Notes: generated from the letters alone by a model not told the origin. DNA of 33,555 nucleotides from JAAXTX01 sp035560715 (GCA_035560715.1 DATMYW010000052.1:1-33555); one strand, 5' to 3'; numbered from the stretch's first letter, positions 7,926 through 15,403 are shown. Made by a program: numbers and translations.

Positions 7926-9716
7926 TTATCTCTTCTTATGCTTTGACTTCTTCTTTCTCTGAGCAGGCTTCTTGTCGTCGCCTTCCTGCTCGTCATTCCT
8001 GATTCCCGATTCTTTATTCCCGCTTCGCATCCCTTCCGGCGGCGCCTTCTTGGGCGCGATGAGGAGCGTCTTGTGGTTCTCGGCCCAGTCGCCGACCACG
8101 AAGCGGAGCCACGTGTGCACCAGGACGACCGCGGTGAAGAGTGAGAGGAGCACACCGAGTGCCAAGATGACCGCGAATCCCTTCACGAAACCGGTCCCCA
8201 GCATCACGAGGACGATCGTGGTAATGAGGGTCGAGACGTGACCGTCGCGAATGCTCGGCCACGCACGGTGAAATCCCTCCTCGAGCGATTTGGCGACGCT
8301 CTTGCCGTACGAGAGTTCCTCTCGTGTCCGCTCGAAGATGAGTACGTTCGCGTCGACCGCGATACCGATCGAGAGGATGAAGCCCGCGATACCGGAGAGA
8401 GTGAGCGTTATCGGGAACGGCGTGAAACTCGAGAGCCTGAAGATGGCGAGCAGCATCGCGGAGTAGATGAGAAGCGCGAACACCGCGCCGAGCCCCAGGA
8501 ACCGGTAGTAGAGGATCATGAAGATCGACACGGCCAGGAGACCGATGAGTCCCGCGAACACGCTTTGGCGCAGCGCGCCTTCGCCGAGTGATGCGTCGAT
8601 CGTCTGTTGTCCGACAAGCGTGATCGGTACCGGGAGCGCACCCTCGTTGAGGCGCTGCACGAGGTTCTTGACCTCGTCAAGCGTGAAGTTGCCCGTGATG
8701 ACCGCTCGACCGTCCGGTATCTCGTTCTGCACGGTCGGTGCGCTCACGATCTCGCCGTCGAGGAAGATGGCGACCTGCTTGCCCACGTTGCGCTTCGTGA
8801 GGTCCGCGAACAGCTTGGCTCCTTCGACATCGAACTGAAGCGCGACCTGCGGCATGCCGAATCCCTGTCCCTGATAGTCGACGGAGGCGTTCTTGAGGTT
8901 CTTGCCGGACAGTCCCGTCGTCTTGTAGCGGACCGACGACGGCAACGAATCGAGGGACGTCTTCGGAAACAGGATATGGGCCGAAAGCACCTCCAGAGCG
9001 TCGCCCTCGCCGCGCGACTCGATCTTCCTGATGATATGCCAGCCGTACTGACTCTCGACGAGCTCGGGATACACGGTTCCCACCTTGAAATCGTCCTTGA
9101 AGAGCACGTCGTCGAAGGCCTGTACGAAGGTCCCTTTCTTTGCGAATCCGAGGTCACCGCCCTGGTCCTTGGAGCCGGAGTCCTGACTGTACTGCTTCGC
9201 GAGCGATGCGAAATCCTCACCCTTCTGCGCGCGGGCGAGTACGTCCTGTGCCTGTTGCTTCGCCGTGTCGTTCGCCTTCGCGATCTGCGCCGGGAGCGAG
9301 TCGTCCGACTCGCGGAATTCGAGGAACGGCGTTTCCTGCAGCATCTTCTTCGCCTGCTCGACATCGTTCACGCCCGGGAGCTCGACGATGATGCGGTCCT
9401 CGGAACCGGACTTGGACAACTGGATGACCGATTCGCCGACGCCGAACGCGTTCACGCGCCGCTCGACGACGGAGAGTACCGCCTGGAGCGCTTCGGTCTT
9501 CTTCCCGGCAGGCACCTGCGAGGTATCCGCCGCATATTCGAGGTGGATGCCGCCCTGCAGGTCGAGCCCGAGGTTCACCTTGAGCTGCTGCTCGATATTC
9601 TTGGCATTCGGAAGCGGGAGATACGAGAACACTTTTGGATAGGCGATGACGCCCGAAACGAGCGCCAACCCCAGCACTCCGGCGAACTGCCAGCGGATTT
9701 TGTCCTTTTGCTTCAT
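7926..9716 (-). CDS. secD: Protein translocase subunit SecD with an inserted parvulin domain
   Basis: A 596-residue partner of SecF in proton-driven protein export. Helix 1 is at about 8-28; the SecD hallmark LGLDLQGGIHLEY lies at 49-61; VERRVNAFGV at 84-93. The RND-type core (about 380-545) contains GIAVDANVLIFERTREEL. Unusual insert: residues about 145-235, between the strand FLEFRE and the TGLSGKNLKNA segment, form a PpiC/parvulin-type fold (KGEDFASLAKQYSQD, then GGDLGFAKKGTFVQAF, then YGWHIIRKIESR). A parvulin first-strand motif, LSAHILFPK (244-252), follows the domain instead of preceding it, as in a circular permutation. The C-terminus is a Lys/Arg-rich tail, part of it coded by a heptad array at 7992-8019. 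A promoter is proposed at 9738-9766. Confidence 0.96.
   Translation of the reverse strand: MKQKDKIRWQFAGVLGLALVSGVIAYPKVFSYLPLPNAKNIEQQLKVNLGLDLQGGIHLEYAADTSQVPAGKKTEALQAVLSVVERRVNAFGVGESVIQLSKSGSEDRIIVELPGVNDVEQAKKMLQETPFLEFRESDDSLPAQIAKANDTAKQQAQDVLARAQKGEDFASLAKQYSQDSGSKDQGGDLGFAKKGTFVQAFDDVLFKDDFKVGTVYPELVESQYGWHIIRKIESRGEGDALEVLSAHILFPKTSLDSLPSSVRYKTTGLSGKNLKNASVDYQGQGFGMPQVALQFDVEGAKLFADLTKRNVGKQVAIFLDGEIVSAPTVQNEIPDGRAVITGNFTLDEVKNLVQRLNEGALPVPITLVGQQTIDASLGEGALRQSVFAGLIGLLAVSIFMILYYRFLGLGAVFALLIYSAMLLAIFRLSSFTPFPITLTLSGIAGFILSIGIAVDANVLIFERTREELSYGKSVAKSLEEGFHRAWPSIRDGHVSTLITTIVLVMLGTGFVKGFAVILALGVLLSLFTAVVLVHTWLRFVVGDWAENHKTLLIAPKKAPPEGMRSGNKESGIRNDEQEGDDKKPAQRKKKSKHKKR
7992..8019 (-). 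repeat. GAAT-type heptad array inside the 3' end of secD
   Basis: Plus-strand ATTC cores at 7995, 8002, 8009 and 8016, exactly 7 bases apart, giving four perfect GAATNNN units on the coding strand. They code part of the hydrophilic SecD tail (GNKESGIRNDE). Because 7 is not a multiple of 3, each unit is read in a different frame and the peptide does not repeat. Confidence 0.85.
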
Positions 9717-9737
9717 GGTGGAATGGCTAATATGAGC

Positions 9738-9766
9738 AGTATAGACGCATTCCTACGCCTTGGGAA
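9738..9766 (-). promoter_or_regulatory. Predicted secD promoter
   Basis: On the minus strand TTCCCA (9761-9766) and TATACT (9738-9743) are separated by 17 bases, upstream of the secD ATG at 9716. The -10 matches five of six consensus bases and the -35 four of six. The leader would be about 15-20 bases. Confidence 0.5.
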
Positions 9767-9768
9767 GA

Positions 9769-9802
9769 GTTGACAGAGTATCAGTAAAATGCCATTGTCA
9801 AC
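9769..9802. promoter_or_regulatory. Inverted repeat between divergent genes, each arm holding a -35-like TTGACA
   Basis: GTTGACA at 9769-9775 and TGTCAAC at 9796-9802 are exact inverted copies with a 20-base spacer in the secD/membrane-protein divergent gap. Each arm reads TTGACA, outward on one strand and inward on the other. I find no well-placed -10 box for either, so it may be an operator instead. Confidence 0.4.
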
Positions 9803-9856
9803 GCACGGTTATTTATCATCATACTATCATCATCCTATAACAAACGGAGGAAATTC

Positions 9857-10168
9857 ATGACAACCACTCAGAATACTCCAACTCGAACCCGGAAGTATCG
9901 GTTCGTAGTCGGACTTGCGACATTCCTTGCGGAACTTTTCACGACACTGACGTTCGCGCTTCCTTCCTGGATCCTGGCAACGATTACCGCCGCCGAGATT
10001 TCGACGTCATCCGGCATGCAAAAAGCATGGGTCCTCCTCATCGGACTGGCCGTTATGTTTCTCCTTTTTCTTTCCCTTGACCGCTACGCCGGGAAACGTG
10101 TCAAGGGCTATTTCGAGAGGCTGTTCGAGAAGATGTTTTCCATTCCGGAAACAGACACGCTCCGATAA
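9857..10168 (+). CDS. Small membrane protein, two helices, unknown function
   Basis: The product has 103 residues and is not recognised. The start is supported by GGAGG nine bases upstream. A short basic, Thr-rich N-terminus precedes two hydrophobic segments (about 16-44 and 56-74). A positively charged amphipathic tail follows (RYAGKRVKGYFERLFEKMF). This suggests a hairpin in the cytoplasmic membrane with both ends inside. It is transcribed away from secD and is followed by a strong terminator at 10204-10241, so it is probably a one-gene transcript. No motif points to a role. Confidence 0.75.
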   Translation: MTTTQNTPTRTRKYRFVVGLATFLAELFTTLTFALPSWILATITAAEISTSSGMQKAWVLLIGLAVMFLLFLSLDRYAGKRVKGYFERLFEKMFSIPETDTLR

Positions 10169-10203
10169 AGGGCGTCGACGGTATCGTTCGACCAAAACAC
10201 ATC

Positions 10204-10241
10204 CAGGCGACGGACCGCGATCCCCGCCTGTTTTATTTTTT
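10204..10241 (+). terminator. Rho-independent terminator after the 103-residue membrane protein gene
   Basis: The stem CAGGCG (10204-10209) with CGCCTG (10225-10230) has a GC-rich loop with an inner GGA/TCC pairing. It is followed directly by TTTTATTTTTT, the clearest T run in the window. Confidence 0.85.
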
Positions 10242-10260
10242 GAAACGTTTTATTCGGCCC

Positions 10261-10288
10261 GTAGAGACGTGGCACGCCCCGTCTCTAC
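10261..10288. repeat. GTAGAGACG palindrome, dispersed-repeat type
   Basis: GTAGAGACG (10261-10269) and CGTCTCTAC (10280-10288) form a perfect 9-bp stem with a 10-base loop. No T run follows, and the terminator just upstream already serves the preceding gene. Palindromes with this GTAGAGACG/CGTCTCTAC arm are, from memory, common as dispersed intergenic repeats in unrelated bacteria. Confidence 0.6.
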
Positions 10289-10357
10289 TTACGAGTGGCT
10301 CTATTCTCAATACCGTCGTCCCGTACTTTACACTTATTCTGAGCCAAGAACCGACTG

Positions 10358-10386
10358 TTGACTTAAACACAAAAAAGTGCTACAAT
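10358..10386 (+). promoter_or_regulatory. Strong predicted promoter for the 222-residue membrane protein gene
   Basis: TTGACT (10358-10363) and TACAAT (10381-10386) are 17 bases apart, with TG one base before the -10 (extended -10). Each hexamer matches five of six consensus bases. The predicted transcript starts near 10393, leaving a leader of about 50 bases with a Shine-Dalgarno sequence. Confidence 0.8.
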
Positions 10387-10443
10387 ATGCTGAAGCATCA
10401 ATTAACAATCCCGTCAACTCACACATCCCAAAAGGAGCGCACC

Positions 10444-11112
10444 ATGACTCGATACGACGTCTTAAATTCAGTGAAGCGAATGCGAGACAATGCAATCGGC
10501 AGCATAATCTTTGCCGCAATCATTTCCTTCATTGCCTGGCTCAGCTGTGTCGGCTTCGATCTTGTTTTCCATTTCGGAATCGGAAGGCCCAATTATTGGC
10601 TGATGTTCATCGTTGTTTTCCTCCTTGATACAGTATCGGAAATTCGGAAGCTGTATGCGTTCGCGACATCCAAGCGGTACATGTATTTCAAGAAGGGAGC
10701 CTCCGGTCGCTATGAGATCGTCCGGAAAAACGGAATCGTGACCGATGTGTATCTGTATCGGGCCAAGCGTCTCACGACATTCCGGGCGGGAACACGGATA
10801 ACGATACCCTCCAATAATACGAAATGTGTCCTGGAGTTCACGACTCCCTTCGCGGTCATGCTCACGGAGGACTACGTCGAGACGCTCAGTTCAGAGGTAC
10901 CGTTCGTACAACCCAACAGATTGACCTGCACCATCTCTGTGAAAGTGCTTCATGACTGCATGTTCACCGGTACGCCTATCACACTGACACCGAATATGGT
11001 GGAAATCGTCGGGACAGACTATCGTCTCCCTATAGTCAATCTCAAGACCGGAAATCCTGAAGTTACGCTCCGATTCGTGAAGATGGAATCCTTACCCGGA
11101 TGTGGGAAATGA
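10444..11112 (+). CDS. Membrane-anchored protein of unknown function, 222 residues
   Basis: The start at 10444 is chosen because AAGGAG lies six bases upstream and a strong promoter at 10358-10386 precedes it; the frame is open further upstream, but that part lies across the promoter. I do not recognise the family. Two hydrophobic segments (about 17-42 and 50-67) are followed by a soluble, beta-rich C-terminal domain of about 145 residues (VLEFTTPFAVMLTEDYVETL, LTCTISVKVLHDCMF, PEVTLRFVKM). A basic stretch after the second helix suggests that the soluble domain is cytoplasmic. It is a single-gene unit ending at the bidirectional terminator at 11124-11155. Confidence 0.8.
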   Translation: MTRYDVLNSVKRMRDNAIGSIIFAAIISFIAWLSCVGFDLVFHFGIGRPNYWLMFIVVFLLDTVSEIRKLYAFATSKRYMYFKKGASGRYEIVRKNGIVTDVYLYRAKRLTTFRAGTRITIPSNNTKCVLEFTTPFAVMLTEDYVETLSSEVPFVQPNRLTCTISVKVLHDCMFTGTPITLTPNMVEIVGTDYRLPIVNLKTGNPEVTLRFVKMESLPGCGK

Positions 11113-11123
11113 GATTCAAGAAA

Positions 11124-11155
11124 AAAAGCGACTGGCACCATTGTCAGTCGCTTTT
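11124..11155. terminator. Bidirectional terminator between convergent genes
   Basis: A perfect 11-bp stem (AAAAGCGACTG with CAGTCGCTTTT) encloses a 10-base loop. The minus-strand side is followed by a run of seven Ts and the plus-strand side by TTTT. It can end both the 222-residue membrane protein transcript and the ABC-F transcript. Confidence 0.9.
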
Positions 11156-11204
11156 CATGTATATCGGATCAAGCGATGTATTGTTTCTATCCGCAGAGGT
11201 GCAT

Positions 11205-12878
11205 TTACCCTCCCCGTTCGGCCTCCCTCATCGCGCGGTCGAGATACTTGGGATAGTTGTTCTCGGCGGTCATCTTGCCGCCTTCGACGGACCAGACCTG
11301 TGAGAAGTCCAGTGCCGAGAGGAACGCGCGGTCATGCGAGACGAGGATGATCGTCCCCGGGAACAGCCGCACCGCGTCCGCCAAGGCCTGGACCGCCTCG
11401 ATATCGAGGTGGTTCGTCGGCTCGTCGAGGACGAGTACGTTCGCGCCGGTCGCCATCAGAAACGCGAGCGAGAGCCGCATGCGCTCCCCCGGCGAAAGTT
11501 CGCGCATCGGGAAATGCGTCGCGTCACCGACGAGAAGGAACGTCCGCAGGTACCGGGTGATATCGAATTCCTCCGTTATCGACGAGTTCTCGGCGAACCA
11601 CTCGAGTGCCGTCTTGTCTCCCGGGATGAGGTCGTTCTCCTGCGTCAGGACGCCGAGCTTTACGCCTTCACCGAACGAACGCGTCCCCACGGTAAGCGGA
11701 AGCGACCCCACGATCATTCTGAGGATGGTCGACTTGCCACTCCCGTTGCGTCCGAAGATGCCGACATGCGACCCGTACGGGATATCGAGGTTCACGGGAC
11801 CCGCGGAAAACGTTCCGTCGTACCCGGCCGTCGCGTTCGCGATCGCGATATCGCGGCCCTCGCCCTCCGACGGTTCGAAATAGACCGCGAGCGGATCGCG
11901 CGCCGCGGCGATCCTCACCTTGCGGACCTTGTCGGCGCGTGTCGAGAGCGCGCTCGCCGCCGCGCCGAACTTCCTTTCCGCCCGGTCGCGATGATATCCC
12001 TGCGACATCCGGTCCTTGTCCGGCATCTTCTGTTCCCCGCCGATACGCGCCCATTCGCGTTTCTCATCGGCCGTCTCGTACAATCGGACACGTTCGTTCT
12101 CGGAACGCTCATGATCCTCGCGATCGCGACGGAGTTCTTCCGCCTTTTCCTTGAAGTAGGTCGAATAGTTGCCCGTCCACATCCGTGTCGTACGGAAATG
12201 CCAGTCGATCTCAAGGACTTTGTCCGCGACCGCGTCAAGGAATACCCGGTCGTGCGACGCGACGATGACCGCCGAAGCGCTTTTTTTCAAATATGATTCC
12301 AGCCACAGTATGGCCGACAAGTCGAGATCGTTCGTCGGCTCGTCAAGAAGGAGCAGATCCGCCTCGGAGAGAAGCGCTGCCGCGAGCGCGACCCGCCGAC
12401 GCTCCCCGCCACTCATTCTCGAAAGCGTCCGGGAGAGGAACTCGTCCGGCAACCCGAGTCCGGACAGCGCCGCCATCGCCTTCTTTTCAAAGGAATATCC
12501 GTCCATTCGGTCAAACCGTTCGCGAAGCTCGCCATACCGAAGCAGTGCGGCCTCGTCATCGAGTTTCGATTCGAGTTCGGTCATGCCCGATTCGAGTTCC
12601 GCGATACCCGAGACGCGACGAAGATAACCAAGCGCCGTATCGTCCGAAACCTCGTCGGGAAGTTCCTGCGGCAGGTACGATATCGCTGCGCGACGTTCCC
12701 GTATCACCTCGCCGCGATCCTCCTTCTCCCACCCTGCGATGATACGCAGCAAAGTAGACTTACCCGCACCGTTGAGTCCAACGAGCGCCACCTTCTGTCC
12801 GCGCGCTACCGAAAAATCCGCCCCGAGGAGGACCCGGATCGGACCGAAACGTTTGTAGAGATTACGGACGGTAAGCAT
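11205..12878 (-). CDS. ABC-F family ATPase (ribosome-associated type)
   Basis: A 557-residue protein with two ABC ATPase cassettes and no membrane helices, the layout of ABC-F proteins that act on the ribosome as translation or antibiotic-protection factors. Cassette 1: Walker A GLNGAGKST (34-42), signature MSGGERRR (about 155), Walker B LLLLDEPTNDLD. Cassette 2: Walker A GRNGSGKST (about 377), signature LSPGERMRL, Walker B VLVLDEPTNHLD. Between them is the charged helical linker typical of the family (about 240-325, rich in Arg, Glu and Lys). Signature and Walker motifs are intact; I cannot name the subfamily. A heptad array abuts the ATG and there is no Shine-Dalgarno sequence. A strong terminator follows. 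Confidence 0.95.
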   Translation of the reverse strand: MLTVRNLYKRFGPIRVLLGADFSVARGQKVALVGLNGAGKSTLLRIIAGWEKEDRGEVIRERRAAISYLPQELPDEVSDDTALGYLRRVSGIAELESGMTELESKLDDEAALLRYGELRERFDRMDGYSFEKKAMAALSGLGLPDEFLSRTLSRMSGGERRRVALAAALLSEADLLLLDEPTNDLDLSAILWLESYLKKSASAVIVASHDRVFLDAVADKVLEIDWHFRTTRMWTGNYSTYFKEKAEELRRDREDHERSENERVRLYETADEKREWARIGGEQKMPDKDRMSQGYHRDRAERKFGAAASALSTRADKVRKVRIAAARDPLAVYFEPSEGEGRDIAIANATAGYDGTFSAGPVNLDIPYGSHVGIFGRNGSGKSTILRMIVGSLPLTVGTRSFGEGVKLGVLTQENDLIPGDKTALEWFAENSSITEEFDITRYLRTFLLVGDATHFPMRELSPGERMRLSLAFLMATGANVLVLDEPTNHLDIEAVQALADAVRLFPGTIILVSHDRAFLSALDFSQVWSVEGGKMTAENNYPKYLDRAMREAERGG

Positions 12879-12934
12879 GACTGATGAATCGAGAATGAAG
12901 AATATGGAATCAAGATGAGAAAGCGGGGAATCAG
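12879..12934. repeat. GACT/GAAT heptad array abutting the ABC-F start codon
   Basis: Plus-strand cores: GACT at 12879, GAAT at 12886, 12893, 12900 and 12907, decayed units at 12914 and 12921, and GAAT again at 12928, all in one 7-base phase. The first unit directly touches the minus-strand ATG (12876-12878). Order and spacing match the array at 6839-6873, including the opening GACTGA. Confidence 0.85.
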
Positions 12935-12950
12935 GCTCTTCTTCCCCCGC
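12923..12950 (-). terminator. Hairpin after the 78-residue protein gene
   Basis: GCGGGGAA (12923-12930) pairs with TTCCCC plus GC (12942-12950, one bulged C). On the minus strand the stem is followed by TTTCTCATCTT. It partly overlaps the heptad array, and it lies 47 bases past the stop at 12997. Confidence 0.5.
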
Positions 12951-12996
12951 TCCCTGTTATTTGCCCGCTCACTCAGCTTTGCGGAGATGGAGCGGA

Positions 12997-13233
12997 TTAT
13001 CTGACCAGTGTCGCTTCGATCTCGTGCCAGCGGCTGTCGAGATCGCTCTCCAGGGTGTCGAGATCCTCGTTGACGTCGAGCGCTCCCTCGCTGAGCTGTT
13101 CCTGAATGATGTCCTGGACAAGCTGGCGGTATTCCCCGTACGTCTTGATATCTTCGTCTCGAACCCGTTCGCGGAGCGCGTCGAAGAGCGACTGGGCGGA
13201 ATCCTCCTGAAATGCCGGCTTGTGGTCTGTCAT
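12997..13233 (-). CDS. Small acidic helical protein, unknown function
   Basis: The product has 78 residues, is acidic, has no Cys and no membrane segment, and appears helical throughout (AQSLFDALRERVRDEDIKTYGEYRQLVQDIIQEQLSEGAL). I do not recognise it. The first half resembles an adapter-like helical bundle; the second half (DVNEDLDTLESDLDSRWHEIEATLVR) could form a short coiled coil. It lies 50 bases downstream of the Nudix gene on the same strand, so the two may be co-transcribed, and is followed by a hairpin. Start codon support is weak: only GAGA stands upstream. Confidence 0.65.
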   Translation of the reverse strand: MTDHKPAFQEDSAQSLFDALRERVRDEDIKTYGEYRQLVQDIIQEQLSEGALDVNEDLDTLESDLDSRWHEIEATLVR

Positions 13234-13283
13234 ACGGGTCTCTTATCGATATCAGTCCATTATCCCTTGTTTGTCGCGTTCCG

Positions 13284-13799
13284 TCAATGTTCCGACGCGG
13301 CACGTTCCGCCATGTCGAGCACGAGCCGGGCGTTCTCATGGGTCAGCCGTTTCCGCGCTTCGGCATACGGCAACCACTCCGCGGACGCGTTCTCATGGGA
13401 GTCCGGTGGCACGGAAATCTCGGATTGTTTCGTCCGAAGCGGGAAAAAATGGACGACTTTGAAGATCCAGAGTCCGCGACCGCTCCGTTTCCGGTCTTCG
13501 TACTCCTCTCCTTTCGGGGCATAGAAGAACCGGATCGTCTTCCGGAACGGGAGCACGTCGGTCTCCCAGATATTCACTTCCTCGCCGGTTTCCCGCTGTG
13601 CCGTCCGTTCCGGCGTCTCACCGGCCTCAATATGCCCTTTCGGAAAATCATAATGCCCGCTCCGATACTTAAGGACGAGGTAGAGTCTTCGTCCGCATTC
13701 CTCCCGGAACACGACCGAACCCGCGGACACTTCCCACGAAACGGGAGCGCCGAACAGGCGGAACAGGAAATAGATTGGTTTCCAAACGGGAGGTTTCAT
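13284..13799 (-). CDS. Nudix hydrolase (Ap4A-hydrolase/MutT-like)
   Basis: A 171-residue protein with the Nudix box at residues 55-77: Gly55, Glu61, Arg69-Glu70 and Glu73-Glu74, which bind the metal ions used to cleave nucleoside diphosphates linked to another group. The SAGSVVF strand before the box and the late NASAEWLPYAEARKRL segment fit the family that cleaves dinucleoside polyphosphates, but the substrate cannot be read from sequence. Odd point: the usual Gly after EEx is Asn76. The N-terminal 20 residues are hydrophobic and aromatic (PIYFLFRLFG) and may be a membrane-contacting or packing segment. The 15-bp stem terminator at 13850-13886 separates it from the HtrA gene. Confidence 0.9.
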   Translation of the reverse strand: MKPPVWKPIYFLFRLFGAPVSWEVSAGSVVFREECGRRLYLVLKYRSGHYDFPKGHIEAGETPERTAQRETGEEVNIWETDVLPFRKTIRFFYAPKGEEYEDRKRSGRGLWIFKVVHFFPLRTKQSEISVPPDSHENASAEWLPYAEARKRLTHENARLVLDMAERAASEH

Positions 13800-13849
13800 A
13801 TACTTCTACTGTGACCCAAAACTTTATTTTTCGCAAACACGATAGGAAA

Positions 13850-13886
13850 AGGGAGTCCGCCCCGCGAATGCCGGGGCGGACTCCCT
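13850..13886 (-). terminator. Strong terminator after the HtrA gene
   Basis: A perfect 15-bp G+C-rich stem (13850-13864 with 13872-13886) with a 7-base loop, 58 bases past the HtrA stop. On the minus strand it is followed by TTTTCC. Confidence 0.85.
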
Positions 13887-13943
13887 ATTTCGCACCGCAT
13901 CAGACGACGTTCTTCATGTAATCCGACAGGGTATAATACATCA

Positions 13944-15290
13944 CTACTGCGGACGCTCGGTCAGCGTGACGTGCACGTCTTTCGTTTCCCCCTTATGCCA
14001 GACCTTGAGCGTCAGGGTATCGCCCACATTGTGTTCCGCGACGATATTTCCCAACGGATGGTCCGTATCCACCTTCGTACCGTCGATCTCGAGGATGATG
14101 TCGTTTTCCACGATGCCGGCCTTATCCGCGGGCGATCCCGGAATGACGGCCATATCCGTCGCCTTGGCGCCGCGCACTACGAGCGCGCCGTACGCGTATG
14201 GAAGGCCGTTGTCCTTCTGAGCCGACTCATCGATTACGGCATAGCGCACGCCGAGGTACGGAGTCGTGATCTTTCCGGTCGTTTTCACCTCGTCAATGAC
14301 GCGCTTCACCTGATCGATTGGGATCGCGAAACCGATATTCTCCGCTCCCTGGGCGACCGCGACGTTGATGCCGATCACGTTTCCGGAAAGATCGAGGAGC
14401 GGACCGCCCGAATTACCGGGATTGATCGCCGCGTCGGTCTGAATGATGTCGGACAGAGATTCGGAATCGCCGTAGCCGCTTCCGGCCGTCACATCTCGAT
14501 TGAGGCCGGAAATGATGCCACGCGAAACCGAATTCGGAAACTCACCGAGCGGATTGCCGATGGCGATCGCCGTCTGCCCGACACGGAGCGAGGACGAGTC
14601 GCCCAGCGGGAGCGACGGGAAGCCGGAACCGTCTATCTTGAGCACGGCGATGTCCTGATTCGGGGAGACCGCGAGCACCCTTGCGGGATATTCCTTGCCG
14701 CCGGGTAAGACCACTTCATAGTCCGCCGCCTGGTCCGAAATGACATGCTTGTTCGTCACGACGAGGCCGTCGGAAGTGACGAAAAATCCGGTTCCGCTGC
14801 CGATCTTCCGTTTCTCTGTCGTCCCCCGACCCTGTACCCCGTCATTTCCGTCTCCATTGCCGGTTCCGGTACCGAAGCCGAACGGCCCGAAGAAGAACGG
14901 GATGTTCCCGAGGTTTCCGGCACGCACTTCTTTGGTCGCGACCACGGAGACGACCGACGATGACGAACGGTCAACGATTCCGACAAGTGTTTCGTCGCCC
15001 GAATCAGACGGGGTCGTCCGTATCGGGTCTTTCGCGCCGTCCGGATCCGCGACCGGAACCGTTTTCAGGACCGACGAGAGGAACGGGAACTTCGCCGCGT
15101 ATCCGGGAAGACGGCGCTCAAATGAGGATCCGACCATGCCGGACACGAACGATAACGCGATTACGACCGCGCCCATAGCGATCGTTCGCGGTACATTCCC
15201 TCCATGACGGCCAATCGCGTGGACAGGATTCGAATTTCCACCCTCTGTCGGCTTCACCGGCTCGGAAACCGTGACAGCTTCATGTTCCAT
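13944..15290 (-). CDS. htrA: HtrA/DegP-like membrane-anchored serine protease with PDZ domain
   Basis: A 448-residue envelope protease that would degrade or refold damaged exported proteins. A cytoplasmic N-terminus of about 35 residues precedes one membrane helix (about 35-52), placing the rest outside. The trypsin-like domain (about 105-310) has the full triad: His182 in TNKHVI, Asp213 in NQDIAVLKID, Ser294 in NPGNSGGPLL. One PDZ domain (about 345-440) contains VIPGSPADKAGIVENDIILEIDG. A Gly/Asn/Asp-rich loop at 125-155 (GTGTGNGDGND) sits where HtrA proteins have the regulatory LA loop. It follows the parvulin gene on the same strand, which fits a shared quality-control role. No Shine-Dalgarno sequence; TAATAT lies 10 bases upstream of the ATG, so the message could be nearly leaderless. 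Confidence 0.96.
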   Translation of the reverse strand: MEHEAVTVSEPVKPTEGGNSNPVHAIGRHGGNVPRTIAMGAVVIALSFVSGMVGSSFERRLPGYAAKFPFLSSVLKTVPVADPDGAKDPIRTTPSDSGDETLVGIVDRSSSSVVSVVATKEVRAGNLGNIPFFFGPFGFGTGTGNGDGNDGVQGRGTTEKRKIGSGTGFFVTSDGLVVTNKHVISDQAADYEVVLPGGKEYPARVLAVSPNQDIAVLKIDGSGFPSLPLGDSSSLRVGQTAIAIGNPLGEFPNSVSRGIISGLNRDVTAGSGYGDSESLSDIIQTDAAINPGNSGGPLLDLSGNVIGINVAVAQGAENIGFAIPIDQVKRVIDEVKTTGKITTPYLGVRYAVIDESAQKDNGLPYAYGALVVRGAKATDMAVIPGSPADKAGIVENDIILEIDGTKVDTDHPLGNIVAEHNVGDTLTLKVWHKGETKDVHVTLTERPQ

Positions 15291-15403
15291 AGGTCATATA
15301 TTACTGTTCATGTCCGTTTTTTTTGAAACCCGAAACCGGGACGGACTTTTCGGAACATCCTACGCGAAAAACGCGGATAAGTTTTCATTCATACTCCCCC
15401 GGA

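Noticed and set aside
8607..9773. Long open frame on the plus strand opposite secD (388 codons).
   Set aside because: It is rich in Leu, Arg, Glu and Val without any domain and mirrors the codons of secD, whose motifs on the other strand are unmistakable. A side effect of G+C-rich codon use.
13932..13937. Perfect TATAAT on the plus strand at the end of htrA.
   Set aside because: No -35 hexamer at 16-18 bases, and the strand is antisense to htrA with no gene ahead.
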